DNA of 64,000 bases from Sulfurovum indicum (GTDB lineage Bacteria > Campylobacterota > Campylobacteria > Campylobacterales > Sulfurovaceae): contig NZ_CP063164.1 in assembly GCF_014931715.1 (NCBI RefSeq), positions 1,240,001 through 1,304,000 on the forward strand, in the 5' to 3' direction. The notes below the pieces were generated by a model that was not told the origin of the DNA, did no database searches, and was given only the letters and a program-made list of their open reading frames with translations. Made by a program: the position numbers and the translations under genes. Of the stretch, positions 27,755-37,040 are shown one piece after another (positions within the stretch are counted from its first letter, which is position 1; each line of letters starts with the position of its first letter).

Positions 27755-27760
27755 TATAAT
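27755..27760 (+). promoter_or_regulatory. -10 box for the SYLF gene, with leader hairpin
   Basis: TATAAT at 27755-27760 is followed in the leader by a hairpin: AAGGGT (27774-27779) pairs with ACCCTT (27790-27795). The hairpin lies just upstream of the TAAGGA ribosome site and may affect mRNA stability. Confidence 0.5.
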
Positions 27761-27811
27761 ACACAAAAATCAGAAGGGTACTGCAAGCAACCCTTATTTA
27801 AGGAATATAAC

Positions 27812-28360
27812 ATGATGTTCAAAAAAACTTCGCTGGCACTTCTTGCTGCCTTTACTATGCTCTTTACCAATACACTTCATGCAGAAGCTGCAAAGGTTAT
27901 CGATGCCAAGGCAGATGTTGCAATCGAAAAGTTTAAAAAACTTGTAAAGGGAGGAGATGTTTTCCTTAAAAAAGTCAAAGGGTACCTTGTCTTTCCTACT
28001 GTTTACAAAGGCGGCTTCTTTGTTGGAGGAGAGTACGGAGAAGGTGTACTCAGAGTTGATGGTAAAAGTATTGCCTACTACAACATCGCTTCAGCATCGG
28101 TAGGTTTTCAGTTCGGTGCACAGAAGAGATCCTATATCTTTGCATTTGCTGATCAGTATGCACTGGACAGATTCATGAAGAGCAACGGATGGGAAGCAGG
28201 TGTGGACGGCTCCATTGCGGTTATAGACTGGGGACGCGGCATAGACATCAGTTCTATCAGTTATGAAAAGCCTATCTATGCCTTTGTCTTTGACAATAAA
28301 GGACTTATGGCAAATGTTGCCCTGGAAGGAACAAAGTTCACCCGGATTGTACCTCATTGA
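27812..28360 (+). CDS. SYLF (YSC84)-domain secreted protein
   Basis: The signal peptide (SLALLAAFTMLFTNTLHA) is followed by a SYLF/Ysc84 domain: GYLVFPTVYKGGFFVGGEYGEGVL, then SASVGFQFGAQKRSYIFAF. The SYLF domain binds lipids in eukaryotes; bacterial secreted members have unknown roles in the envelope. The ATG at 27812 is directly followed by another ATG at 27815, and either may be used. Own promoter; single gene. Confidence 0.87.
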   Translation: MMFKKTSLALLAAFTMLFTNTLHAEAAKVIDAKADVAIEKFKKLVKGGDVFLKKVKGYLVFPTVYKGGFFVGGEYGEGVLRVDGKSIAYYNIASASVGFQFGAQKRSYIFAFADQYALDRFMKSNGWEAGVDGSIAVIDWGRGIDISSISYEKPIYAFVFDNKGLMANVALEGTKFTRIVPH

Positions 28361-28368
28361 TCAAACAG

Positions 28369-28385
28369 GGCCGATTTTGCCGGCC
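28369..28385. terminator. Possible bidirectional hairpin between convergent genes
   Basis: GGCCG at 28369-28373 pairs with CGGCC at 28381-28385 in the short gap between the SYLF gene and the radical SAM gene. There is no T-run, so the call is weak. Confidence 0.3.
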
Positions 28386-28408
28386 TACTCATACAGCTTG
28401 TGTAAATC

Positions 28409-29287
28409 CTATGTAAGCTTGTCTGAAAAACGTTCCTTATAGCTGCATTTTTGGCACAGCTCTTCAACAGCTTTCCCCTTTTTAAACCCCTCTATCATAG
28501 CTACACTCCGATCAGCCTGAAGTATCTCCTCCAAAGATGACTCATGCAAATTCCCAAGTTCTATTACTCCGTCTCCGTCAAGACAGCATGGAACCACTCT
28601 TCCGTCCGCCAGGATGCCGATATGGGACTGAAGCCCCTGACAGGTACCGTCACCGTAGACAGGATTGTCCAGAGAAGGCCACTCAAAGTAGTCATCGAAA
28701 TGGATGCGTATCTTGTTGCCAAGGCGTATCGTTTTTGGTCTTTCACTATAGATCTCTTCCAGCGACAATGGCGTATCAAATGCATCAGAAAGTTTTGTGA
28801 ACAGTTTACTGTTGAATGTTTTTTCACTCATCCTGTTATCAAGGTTCCATACCCGTAAATTAATAAAACTCTCCTCTTCTCTTTTAAGCTTTTCTCTGCA
28901 TAGAGCCAATACAGGCATGATATACTGTTCAAAAGTAATAGCTGTGTCATTCTTGTTATAGCTGTTAAGTGAAATATTGATCTGTTTGACGCAGGGATGA
29001 AAGAGTGTATCAAAAGAGTGCTTTTTAAGAAAGTAACCACTGGTCGTCAATATTGCTTGAAGCCCGTATTTATGAATAATATCAAGATAGTCTGACAAGT
29101 TTGACTGTGTCAGAGGATCACCCATCACATGACATGCGATCTCACCGGTATAATGCCGGGCCTGTGAAATTACCGATCTGAAAAAAGGGAGATCCATCTT
29201 CATTGAAGGCTGTAGTTTGGTCGGACAGAAACTGCAGCTGAGACCACAGAGATTCGTCAGCTCAATATAGATACGATAGAACTTCAC
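28409..29287 (-). CDS. Radical SAM protein with SPASM-like C-terminal cluster region
   Basis: The radical SAM triad is CGLSCSFC (CxxxCxxC, about residues 14-21). The C-terminal part has GILADGRVVPCC and LCQKCSYKERF, typical of an auxiliary SPASM/twitch iron-sulfur site. Such enzymes modify peptides, proteins or small metabolites. I prefer the GTG at 29287, which shares one base with the stop of the upstream gene; a GTG at 29299 is also possible. Its partner is the unknown secreted protein next to it, and no precursor peptide gene is evident. Confidence 0.85.
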   Translation of the reverse strand: MKFYRIYIELTNLCGLSCSFCPTKLQPSMKMDLPFFRSVISQARHYTGEIACHVMGDPLTQSNLSDYLDIIHKYGLQAILTTSGYFLKKHSFDTLFHPCVKQINISLNSYNKNDTAITFEQYIMPVLALCREKLKREEESFINLRVWNLDNRMSEKTFNSKLFTKLSDAFDTPLSLEEIYSERPKTIRLGNKIRIHFDDYFEWPSLDNPVYGDGTCQGLQSHIGILADGRVVPCCLDGDGVIELGNLHESSLEEILQADRSVAMIEGFKKGKAVEELCQKCSYKERFSDKLT

Positions 29288-30342
29288 TACTTCATACACA
29301 CAGAGAGATCATTCAGGGTCTTTGCACCCCGTATACACTTCATTTTGGACTGTAGCATGAAAATATTGTCATCAAACGTGTCAAGTATCTTCTCTCTGTT
29401 CTTTTCCCACTCTTCTATCTTGTGATGTTCATTTCCGGTAAAGTAGGATTTTATCTTTACAAGATCACTCAAGCAGCTATTGGCCGCAACTGTATCTTTG
29501 GCCTGAACCAAACAGGCTCTTGTCTTTTTCATTGTCTCCAGAAGTTCCGGCAACAGACGTTTCTGATTTTCAAATATCGGCTCGCCGATCATATCCATCA
29601 GACGCTTTTTCTCTTTAGGAAGAAGTTTTTCCTCCTCGATCTTTTTTGCATTAAGCGTTTCAATGACCTTCAACAGGCGCTCGGAAAATGCTTTGGGCGC
29701 TTTTTTGCTCTTTGTCTTGAAACTTGTCGTATAGAGCGAGAATTTCTCTACAGGGTATTTCGGTATGGCACACTTTGAAGTTTCTGTTACATTGATATCA
29801 AACTGTACATCTGTAGCCTCTTCACGGTAGAAAAGACCGAGTACATTGTATTCGGTAAAAAGAGGAATCGCTTTATAGATACATTTACGTACTCCGTTTC
29901 CTTCCCACATATCGCAAACGATATTGGCAACCATCTGTTGCCCGTTTTTTGTCAGTCCCTCAGTGATATTCCGTACTTTTTTACCTTTGGGAAGCGGTCG
30001 TTCCAATATCTTTTTGCCTTTAAAGTCCACATCCAGTATCTCTTTTTCCTGATGCTTTTCACACTTCTCTTTTCTACCTATATAGTGTACGGAACCTGTC
30101 GTTCTCTCGACAATTTGTGTCTCAAAAAGCTCTACTGCACCCCATTCTTTAAAACGGAGTTTTCCGGTACCTTCCAGCGTCAGATTCACATCCGGACTTA
30201 TCACACCGCCACCGCTGATCTTGTAACGGACCATTGCATTGGGTACGTCATATATCTTCTTTTGCACCGGTGCAGCATCTGCTGATACAAATATACCTGT
30301 TATCCATACAGAACAAATCGTAGCGACCAGTTTGGGCAACAT
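29287..30342 (-). CDS. Hypothetical secreted protein, 351 aa
   Basis: A probable signal peptide (LVATICSVWITGIFVSADA) precedes a region with beta-strand character, KISGGGVISPDVNLTLEGTGKLRFKEWG, and then a lysine-rich helical half (about residues 215-350). It has several cysteines (KCEKH, VCDMW, KCIYK, KCIRG). No family is recognised. The stop touches the start of the radical SAM gene, so the two are probably co-transcribed. Confidence 0.7.
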   Translation of the reverse strand: MLPKLVATICSVWITGIFVSADAAPVQKKIYDVPNAMVRYKISGGGVISPDVNLTLEGTGKLRFKEWGAVELFETQIVERTTGSVHYIGRKEKCEKHQEKEILDVDFKGKKILERPLPKGKKVRNITEGLTKNGQQMVANIVCDMWEGNGVRKCIYKAIPLFTEYNVLGLFYREEATDVQFDINVTETSKCAIPKYPVEKFSLYTTSFKTKSKKAPKAFSERLLKVIETLNAKKIEEEKLLPKEKKRLMDMIGEPIFENQKRLLPELLETMKKTRACLVQAKDTVAANSCLSDLVKIKSYFTGNEHHKIEEWEKNREKILDTFDDNIFMLQSKMKCIRGAKTLNDLSVCMK

Positions 30343-30468
30343 TCTTTTCCTTCAAGTAAAACGTATGGTAATTGTATCATAATAATTTTCGCAAAAGCAA
30401 AATCTATACAATAGGCTCAAACAACATAACAGAAAGTGATGCATTCTTGCTCTTAGCCCTTTTACTAT

Positions 30469-31023
30469 TCACCTTAAGGCCTGGACAATAGAGGCTTCAA
30501 GTTCTCTAAATGCGTCATCCATCGAAGCGACAATACTTTCAGGATCTTTTTTGGTCATAACAGAGGTACTGAAAAGTTTCGTTCTCTTTACACCTGTACG
30601 CATATTCTCAATAATCCAGTCGGCATCAAGATAGACTCTGTTGTTCTGTGCTATAAAGCGGGTGATATTTACTTTTATTTTCAAGACAGGCTGTCTGCTC
30701 ATCCCCCAGGGATAGGCATAGATTCTGGGTTGCTGAAAACTTTTCTGAAGATAGGAGATAAGTCTTCTTGTCAGGCCGTCATCAAGGTCTTCTCCCCACT
30801 CTGCATTGGAGAAAAATATGATCCGGTGGGATGATGCGGCTACGGCTATCTCCCGTTTGAAAAGATATTCTGGAACAGTGATCTTCTCTACACCGATACT
30901 GTTTTGTTGAGAGGAAAAATGTTCTACAGGCTCCGAAGCATTGGAAAGTATATAGTAACCGGAACTTCCTGTACAACCTGAAAAGAAAAGAATCAACAGT
31001 ATCAATAGCGTGTTCCTGAACAT
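30469..31023 (-). CDS. pqiC: PqiC-like ABC-transport auxiliary lipoprotein
   Basis: The lipoprotein signal ends in LFFSGC. The mature part begins YYILSNASEP and contains VEKITVPEYLFKREIA and WGEDLDDGLTRRLISYL, characteristic of the PqiC/YmbA outer-membrane lipoprotein family. It would tether the PqiB tube to the outer membrane. It shares one base with pqiB and ends the operon. Confidence 0.87.
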   Translation of the reverse strand: MFRNTLLILLILFFSGCTGSSGYYILSNASEPVEHFSSQQNSIGVEKITVPEYLFKREIAVAASSHRIIFFSNAEWGEDLDDGLTRRLISYLQKSFQQPRIYAYPWGMSRQPVLKIKVNITRFIAQNNRVYLDADWIIENMRTGVKRTKLFSTSVMTKKDPESIVASMDDAFRELEASIVQALR

Positions 31024-32666
31024 TATTTATCTCCGAAAATAAGTGAATTTGGCTTGCGGTTAAGCATCTTAAGGAACTCATCCATCTCTTCAGATGTCTT
31101 TTTGACCGTCTTCAAAGTCTCTGTGATCTGATGAGTGAGCAGTGAGTTACTACCATACCCTTTGATCGTCTTTTTGGCTTCACGAAGGGTACGTGTCAAC
31201 TCTTTAAGCATTCTGTCTATCTCATCCGGCATCGTTTTGAAGGACTTTCTCTCTGTCATCATATTGAGATCCTTGACGCTCTTACTGAGATCTTTGAGCA
31301 CCTCATTGGCATTGGCAATCGGTTTGGCACTCTCTTCAACAACTTTGTTTAATGATGCAAGCAGTTTTTCAAGCGGCAGACTGTTAAGTTTGTCAAGAAT
31401 ACCGGATATACTGGCCATGATATCACCTGAAATATTGTCAACTGTAGGCAGGAATGCGTACTCTCCATCCCTGAGAATACTTCTGTTCTCATCATCAATA
31501 CCAAATACCAGCTTGACATACAAGCTTCCGGTAATGGGATTCAAAGAAGTGACCTGTGCACGCATCCCCTCTTCTACCGCCTGATAGAAGTTTGTTACTC
31601 CCGTATCGTTCACATCATTGCCTTGGGCAAAAACAGAGGTATCTATTTCAACCTGGACACGCCCTTTCATAAGATGTGTCTTTTTATCATATTTCAGATC
31701 TATCTGTACAACTTTTCCAATATCAAAGCCTTCATAGCGTACAGGTGCGCCTACCCTGAGATTTGCAATGGAGTGTTCTGTCTGCAGTACAAATGTTTCT
31801 GCATGTCGATATCCATGCCCAATATTCTGTTTGGATATTTCATTCTTGCTGGCATAGAGTTTGAAAGTAAAAAGATCAGGCACCGGATGCTTAGCCTTTT
31901 CTCCGTTACTGGAAAACTCGATCGCACCCTGGATCAGATCTTCAAGAGGGGCAACCTGTACATCCAGACTGCCGTTGTTCAGTGTAGCATTAAATGTATT
32001 CCTGATCCAGAATTTCGTATCTGTATGCACATAAGGTACATACATTCTATCTATGAAAACAATTACCTCAACCGTTATTCCATCCAGTCCAAGCAGTACA
32101 TATTCCACTTTGCCAACTTCGATATTCTGCAGATAGACCGGAGTTCCTTTTTTGACTGCGCTATTTCCCCTTTCTATCGTCAAGACAAAATACTCTCCTC
32201 CGGAATTATCACGATAGGCATAGTTAAGACCATGAAACTCCTCTTTGAACTCCTTGCCTCTTTTCTGGGAGTACATTTGAACATAGGTTCCGGATATCAG
32301 CGTATCAAGGCCTGTGACACCCCTAATACCCAATTCCGGTTTGACGATCCAGAATTTGGCATTCTCGTTGAGAAAAGGTGCAGCGCTTTTATCCATCCGT
32401 GCGACAACCACTACCCCCTCACCATCTTTTTCAAGTTCTACCTTGGTAATCAGTCCAACCGGTACATTACGGTACTTAATCTGGCTCTGTCCTGCCTGTA
32501 AACCTTCATTTTTTTCAAACAGGATCCTGATCTCCGGTCCCCTGTCATGATAATACTGAAATGCCAGCCATCCGGCAATAACAAGCGCAATGAAAGGTAC
32601 AATCCAGATGGAAGTAAAAAAATTGAACTTTGTGGACTCCTGTACCTCAGGGATATTTTGGGGCAT
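31023..32666 (-). CDS. pqiB: PqiB-like protein with three MCE domains
   Basis: One N-terminal membrane helix (IWIVPFIALVIAGWLAF) is followed by three MCE/MlaD-type domains: around GLQAGQSQIKYRNVPVG, SAVKKGTPVYLQNIEVG and LRVGAPVRYEGFDIG. A C-terminal helical region follows. Three MCE domains is the PqiB arrangement (LetB/YebT has more). It would form a periplasm-spanning tube for lipid movement between membranes. Confidence 0.92.
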   Translation of the reverse strand: MPQNIPEVQESTKFNFFTSIWIVPFIALVIAGWLAFQYYHDRGPEIRILFEKNEGLQAGQSQIKYRNVPVGLITKVELEKDGEGVVVVARMDKSAAPFLNENAKFWIVKPELGIRGVTGLDTLISGTYVQMYSQKRGKEFKEEFHGLNYAYRDNSGGEYFVLTIERGNSAVKKGTPVYLQNIEVGKVEYVLLGLDGITVEVIVFIDRMYVPYVHTDTKFWIRNTFNATLNNGSLDVQVAPLEDLIQGAIEFSSNGEKAKHPVPDLFTFKLYASKNEISKQNIGHGYRHAETFVLQTEHSIANLRVGAPVRYEGFDIGKVVQIDLKYDKKTHLMKGRVQVEIDTSVFAQGNDVNDTGVTNFYQAVEEGMRAQVTSLNPITGSLYVKLVFGIDDENRSILRDGEYAFLPTVDNISGDIMASISGILDKLNSLPLEKLLASLNKVVEESAKPIANANEVLKDLSKSVKDLNMMTERKSFKTMPDEIDRMLKELTRTLREAKKTIKGYGSNSLLTHQITETLKTVKKTSEEMDEFLKMLNRKPNSLIFGDK

Positions 32667-32681
32667 TATCTCTTTTCCTTG

Positions 32682-33323
32682 TTATCTATGCTCACGGATC
32701 AGCCGTGTGTCAAAGGCTTGTGCTGCCAGAAGTGTAAAAAATACTGACAAGGCAAATGCCGTCGCTGCGGTACCTGCAACGATCTCTACATTGGCCAGAC
32801 GGATCAGAGCAGCCAATATCGCTACAACAAATACATCGATCATCGACCAGGGTCCGATTATTTCTGTCAAATAGTACAGTTTATGCTTGTTCAGCTTCTT
32901 ATCTTTTCCGAGAGGGTATTTTACACTAATTAACAGATAAATCAAAATCAGGAACTTAATGATGGGGATGATGATTGAAGCAAAAAAGATGATCAATGCA
33001 ATAGGATAGGAACCATGCTCCCACAAATATACGATCCCGCCCAGAATCGTACTCTCTTCTACCTGTCCGAACTTCTTGGTAATAAGCATCGGATAGAGAT
33101 TGGCCGGTATATAGGCTATCATCGCAGTGATAAGGTATGCCCAACTTTTTTCTGTCCGAAAATGCTTATGTTTATAGATCTGGGACCCGCAACGTCTACA
33201 GCTATTCTGCCTGCCTTTATCGATATTTACTGCTTCACAGGCCGGACAGCGGATCAGGTCTTTCTCTTCGATCTCCATCAAATCTCCCTGTTCTGCTGAA
33301 AAAGCCGTTTTCTCAGCATCCAT
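32682..33323 (-). CDS. PqiA-domain membrane protein (second half of a split PqiA)
   Basis: A cytosolic zinc ribbon (RCPACEAVN...CRRCGS) is followed by four transmembrane helices in the PqiA pattern: AYIPANLYPMLI, then long hydrophobic helices. In E. coli PqiA two such domains are fused; here they are separate genes. It overlaps the upstream PqiA gene by 46 bp and precedes pqiB by 15 bp. Confidence 0.87.
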   Translation of the reverse strand: MDAEKTAFSAEQGDLMEIEEKDLIRCPACEAVNIDKGRQNSCRRCGSQIYKHKHFRTEKSWAYLITAMIAYIPANLYPMLITKKFGQVEESTILGGIVYLWEHGSYPIALIIFFASIIIPIIKFLILIYLLISVKYPLGKDKKLNKHKLYYLTEIIGPWSMIDVFVVAILAALIRLANVEIVAGTAATAFALSVFFTLLAAQAFDTRLIREHR

Positions 33324-33922
33324 ATCTCAGAGAGATGTATATTCCTGCTCAGATAGATATCGATAAAAACAAAAGCGATCAGCGCCCAAAAGGAGACCCC
33401 CATATGTATCTGGGCATACCCGATAAGCTTGACCAGTGCCACAAAAATACTGACCAGAAATATCTCTGTCATACTCCAGGGCTTAATATGATGCAGCAAT
33501 ACCAAAAGCTCTTTGAGAAGGTTCGGTGCGGATTTGAATTTCAATAAAAGAAAAAGTACAAGATAGATACTGATGATCATTAGGGGAAAAATGAATATAA
33601 AAAAGATACAAAGAAAACCTACAACAAAGAAACCATTCTCAAAAAGGCTCATGAATGTACTGGTCAGTGTTATGTACTGGGTATGCCCGAAAATCTCTAT
33701 TTTAACCAGCGGGAAAAGGTTGGCAAGCAGAAAAAAAATAAGTGCAGTGATACTCAATGCAAGCCCATGACTGATCAGTTTGCTATCGTAACGGTAAAGC
33801 ACACTTTTACACTCTCTGCAACAGGCTTTGGCACCATCTTTTATGGGGATCTCTTTATGTACAGTATGACACTTGGGGCAGATAATCAGTGTATCCAACT
33901 CATCTTCAGTTTCAATTTTCAT
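33278..33922 (-). CDS. PqiA-domain membrane protein (first half of a split PqiA)
   Basis: A CPKCH...CRECK zinc ribbon is followed by four transmembrane helices with FFLLANLFPLVKIEIFG. It is probably the first gene of the minus-strand operon pqiA1-pqiA2-pqiB-pqiC. The partner domain is encoded by the next gene, which starts inside this one. The two likely form a heterodimer equivalent to fused PqiA. Confidence 0.87.
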   Translation of the reverse strand: MKIETEDELDTLIICPKCHTVHKEIPIKDGAKACCRECKSVLYRYDSKLISHGLALSITALIFFLLANLFPLVKIEIFGHTQYITLTSTFMSLFENGFFVVGFLCIFFIFIFPLMIISIYLVLFLLLKFKSAPNLLKELLVLLHHIKPWSMTEIFLVSIFVALVKLIGYAQIHMGVSFWALIAFVFIDIYLSRNIHLSEIWMLRKRLFQQNREI

Positions 33923-33957
33923 GGATATAATTATAGCTAACGAATATAAGGAGTCTC

Positions 33958-34638
33958 ATGCGTATCCTCTCCATAGGGAAAAAAGTCGAACATAAAGGAC
34001 TTACTATCGACTTCATTGAAGCTTCTTCGCTTCCTGAGCATCACGATATAGAGCAGTACGATTACATTATCATCAATGGTGGAGACGGAACCGTCAGACG
34101 CGTACTCAAGCAGTTGCATACACTTGAAAAAATACCGGTCTTCATTCTCAATCCTACAGGTTCCTTCAATGTTGTGGCCAGGATCCACCGTGCTCCTGAG
34201 ATCACAAAAGTACTTGATATGCTTGCCAAAAAGATAAAACCAAAAACGCAGAAACACCATCTCTTCAAGCTCAACGACGAACTCTTTCTCTTCTCTGCCG
34301 GAAATATGGGAGATCTTCAACACATCTTTCTTTCCGAAACGCTGCGTTTCGGGTGGCTTAAACACGGTATGCTCAAATATATTCTCGCTCTTATCTTTCT
34401 CCTCCCTGTACATCTCATAATGACACCTTTCATGCTGATGAGCAAAACACGCTTTTTCATTTTTACACCGCTGCGTTTTATCAAAAAGTTCGGTACGTTT
34501 TACGGGGAAGTGGACAAGATCGAGATCGACCTGGAGAATGAATACAATATGCTGGAACTTGATGGCGATATCGTAACCGTACATGGGAAACATCTGTATA
34601 TCAGACAGGCGGGAAATGTCCCTGTCGTTACACAGTAG
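33958..34638 (+). CDS. Diacylglycerol/sphingosine-kinase-type lipid kinase, short
   Basis: The nucleotide-binding GGDGT motif (IIINGGDGTVRRVL) and NPTGSFNVVAR, the equivalent of the family GTxNDFAR, are present. At 226 residues it is shorter than usual (about 300). It contains an unusual hydrophobic hairpin around residues 137-160 (LALIFLLPVHLIMTPFML), which may attach it to the membrane. It would phosphorylate a lipid hydroxyl; the exact lipid is unknown. Divergent from the pqi operon, convergent with the helicase gene (11-bp overlap). Confidence 0.82.
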   Translation: MRILSIGKKVEHKGLTIDFIEASSLPEHHDIEQYDYIIINGGDGTVRRVLKQLHTLEKIPVFILNPTGSFNVVARIHRAPEITKVLDMLAKKIKPKTQKHHLFKLNDELFLFSAGNMGDLQHIFLSETLRFGWLKHGMLKYILALIFLLPVHLIMTPFMLMSKTRFFIFTPLRFIKKFGTFYGEVDKIEIDLENEYNMLELDGDIVTVHGKHLYIRQAGNVPVVTQ

Positions 34639-35923
34639 CGTCTTTCAGATCACGGTAGTACGCCACTACCCTCTCATCCACATGGATCACACGATTAAGA
34701 TAGTGTGTCAGATCTCCTCTGTTAAAGTCGATCTTCAGATGTTTAGGGTCGATGGCACGTGAGATCGCTACATAGAACTGGGAAGGGGCAAAGATATTAT
34801 CGACATTACAGACGAGATTGTCAATACTCATACCCTGCGACTTGTGAATGGTCACAGCATAGGCAAGCTTCAGAGGGAATTGTGAGAGTGTTGCCAGGGA
34901 GATTGTCTCTACCCTTCCGTCATCTTTCACTGCCATATCGAGAAGATCAAAATCATGACGCTCCACACGTACATACTCATCTTCTTTCTCCACAACAAGA
35001 TAGTCATCTTCGATCGTTCTCAGTATACCACGTTCACCATTGACAAATTTACCCCATTTGTTGACAGTAAAAAGTACCGGTACCCCTTCTTTGAGAGTCA
35101 GCTGTTCAGAGATGGGAAGCAGTTTTTTCCAGCTTGCCAGTTTCTGTTCATGGAGAGTGCCGAACATTTCAATATTTGCAAAGAGAATAGTCTCTTCCGT
35201 ATCCAGCTCATTCAGTCTCATACGGTTGGTCTGTTCCACTTCCGCATTGCGTCCAAAAAGAAAGGTAGGATCTTTTTTGAGCCCTTCATTGTTCCAAAGC
35301 TTCTGCATGTAGTGCATGACTTCTGCATCACATATCCCTCTCCTTACCTTGGAAAGGATATGGGTAAACTCCGCATCAGTTGTCCGTTTCATTTCGGTCA
35401 GTTCAATGACTGTCAGGTCAAACCGTTCCCATGCCAGAGATTCAAAAGCATAGAGCTTCGCACCAAAGATATCATGGGGGTTATGCTGCTGTTTCTGTAC
35501 CGGCGGCAGCTGAAAAAAATCTCCGACAAAAAGTACCTTGCCAAGGTAACCGTAGGCATTAAGCCGGTATGCGATCATATCAAGCAGATCTGCACTGACC
35601 ATAGAGATCTCGTCAATGATGATCAGGTCGGTTGCTTTGAGTACTTTTTTAAGATCACTCAGACGTTTTTTCGCCCGCTTGTCATACTGAGCCAGTTCTT
35701 CAAAGTTGGAAGCAATACCAAAAACAAAGAAACTGTGTACCGTAAATCCACCGATATTGACCGCACTCACGCCTGTAGAACCAAGTGCAACCACCTGCTT
35801 TCCGCGTCTTTTGTACTCAAAGATCACTTCATTGGTAATATAGCTCTTCCCGACCCCTGCACCTCCTGTAAGAAAGACATTGGAGTACTTGAGTGCTTCA
35901 AGCACATCTGTTTTATCTGCCAT
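34628..35923 (-). CDS. Pif1/RecD2-like SF1B DNA helicase
   Basis: Helicase motifs run in order: GGAGVGKSY (I), VALGSTGVSAVNIGG (Ia), LIIIDEISMV (II), LFVGDFFQLPPV (III), and AYAVTIHKSQGMSID with FYVAISRA (V/VI). The 431-residue length is that of compact bacterial Pif1 proteins. It would unwind DNA 5' to 3' and possibly remove G-quadruplexes or R-loops. Its start overlaps the RNase T2 gene by 11 bp. Confidence 0.9.
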   Translation of the reverse strand: MADKTDVLEALKYSNVFLTGGAGVGKSYITNEVIFEYKRRGKQVVALGSTGVSAVNIGGFTVHSFFVFGIASNFEELAQYDKRAKKRLSDLKKVLKATDLIIIDEISMVSADLLDMIAYRLNAYGYLGKVLFVGDFFQLPPVQKQQHNPHDIFGAKLYAFESLAWERFDLTVIELTEMKRTTDAEFTHILSKVRRGICDAEVMHYMQKLWNNEGLKKDPTFLFGRNAEVEQTNRMRLNELDTEETILFANIEMFGTLHEQKLASWKKLLPISEQLTLKEGVPVLFTVNKWGKFVNGERGILRTIEDDYLVVEKEDEYVRVERHDFDLLDMAVKDDGRVETISLATLSQFPLKLAYAVTIHKSQGMSIDNLVCNVDNIFAPSQFYVAISRAIDPKHLKIDFNRGDLTHYLNRVIHVDERVVAYYRDLKDATV

Positions 35924-36890
35924 ATCCTGCCTTGTCTACGATACCTCTGCGGCATCGGCTCACTACACGTTCCCCCTGATGCAGCAATCTTTTCAGCTTG
36001 CCGCTGCCACCACCGAGATGAAGCCACAGTTCGGTGATCAACCCGTTTTTGCACTTCATCTCTACCCGCTCACCTGCACCTTTTCCGAAACTCTCGTCAA
36101 AAATCGTTCTTACCTGCTTGAGACTGACTCTTTTTCCCATATGTTTTTGAAAAAATATACTTACTTTTGAACAGCGCACCTCTTCGGTCATTGCAATCGC
36201 ATCCCTAAAGTAGTGTTCTGCATCCGTACCGTAGCAGGTTCCATGCTTGATCCATTCATGACGGTGCAGGTTTGAGACTGTACCGGACATAATACCGGTA
36301 AGTCTCTTTTTTGTCTCCGATGTCAGTTTCGGTTCCGGAAGTTTATGCCATTCTCTATGCCTGTCCATGGCGATATATCTTCTCTCAACACCGCAATAGA
36401 CCTTGTTCTTTGGCTGCGGCCACACTCCATGCAGCGTAAAGTTCTGTTCGTATTTTTTTACAAAAGGCAGTAAATGCCATGAAGAGCTGCACTCTTTTCT
36501 TCGACGATGTGTCTCACAAAATGCGTTATACCAGCTCAATACAAGAATATTCTCTCGGGAGATACCTCTTTTTTCGTCTGTGGCTGCACTTTTTCCCGAA
36601 CCGATACTTCTGACTTCACATGCTGCAGGCGTAACATACAAGGCACTTTTGGATGCAAAGCAGTTCTCATCAACCCATCTCTGAAAAGGCTTCTTGGCCT
36701 TTACTGTAATGAGGTACTGCCCTTTATGGTGCTGTCTGACCTCATAGCTTCTCTTTGGATCAAGACGGATATCTCCGCTGTTTTTGGTATGTCTGAGATC
36801 ATCATATGCAGGACAGCTCCGAACTGGATAAAGTTCTGTACGGGACAGAAGCATCAATGTCAAAAATAAAAACAAAAAAAGTGGTCTCAT
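35913..36890 (-). CDS. Secreted RNase T2-family ribonuclease
   Basis: Both catalytic segments are present: LHGVWPQ (CAS1) and HEWIKHGTC (CAS2), each with its histidine. A signal peptide (LFLFLFLTLMLLSRTEL) indicates periplasmic location. There is a roughly 100-residue N-terminal extension before the domain, rich in basic residues and cysteines. RNase T2 enzymes cut RNA without base preference through 2',3'-cyclic intermediates. In E. coli the homologue is RNase I. Confidence 0.9.
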   Translation of the reverse strand: MRPLFLFLFLTLMLLSRTELYPVRSCPAYDDLRHTKNSGDIRLDPKRSYEVRQHHKGQYLITVKAKKPFQRWVDENCFASKSALYVTPAACEVRSIGSGKSAATDEKRGISRENILVLSWYNAFCETHRRRKECSSSWHLLPFVKKYEQNFTLHGVWPQPKNKVYCGVERRYIAMDRHREWHKLPEPKLTSETKKRLTGIMSGTVSNLHRHEWIKHGTCYGTDAEHYFRDAIAMTEEVRCSKVSIFFQKHMGKRVSLKQVRTIFDESFGKGAGERVEMKCKNGLITELWLHLGGGSGKLKRLLHQGERVVSRCRRGIVDKAGYGR

Positions 36891-37040
36891 TAATAACCTG
36901 CCTTAAAATTCTGCCATTCACAATATGATTGGAAGTTCAAGTTCTTCCGAACAATCGATCTATTGACAGCATTATAGCGTTTTGGCATTAGTTTTGCTAT
37001 TCTTCAAAGCTTGATATATAAATTTTGGTATTATTACACC

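Noticed and set aside
31623-32501. 292-codon frame opposite pqiB
   Set aside because: Antisense of a well-supported three-MCE-domain gene, with no ribosome site or family signature.
34955-36037. 360-codon plus-strand frame over the helicase and RNase T2 genes
   Set aside because: Both overlapped minus-strand genes have complete catalytic motifs; the antisense product has none.
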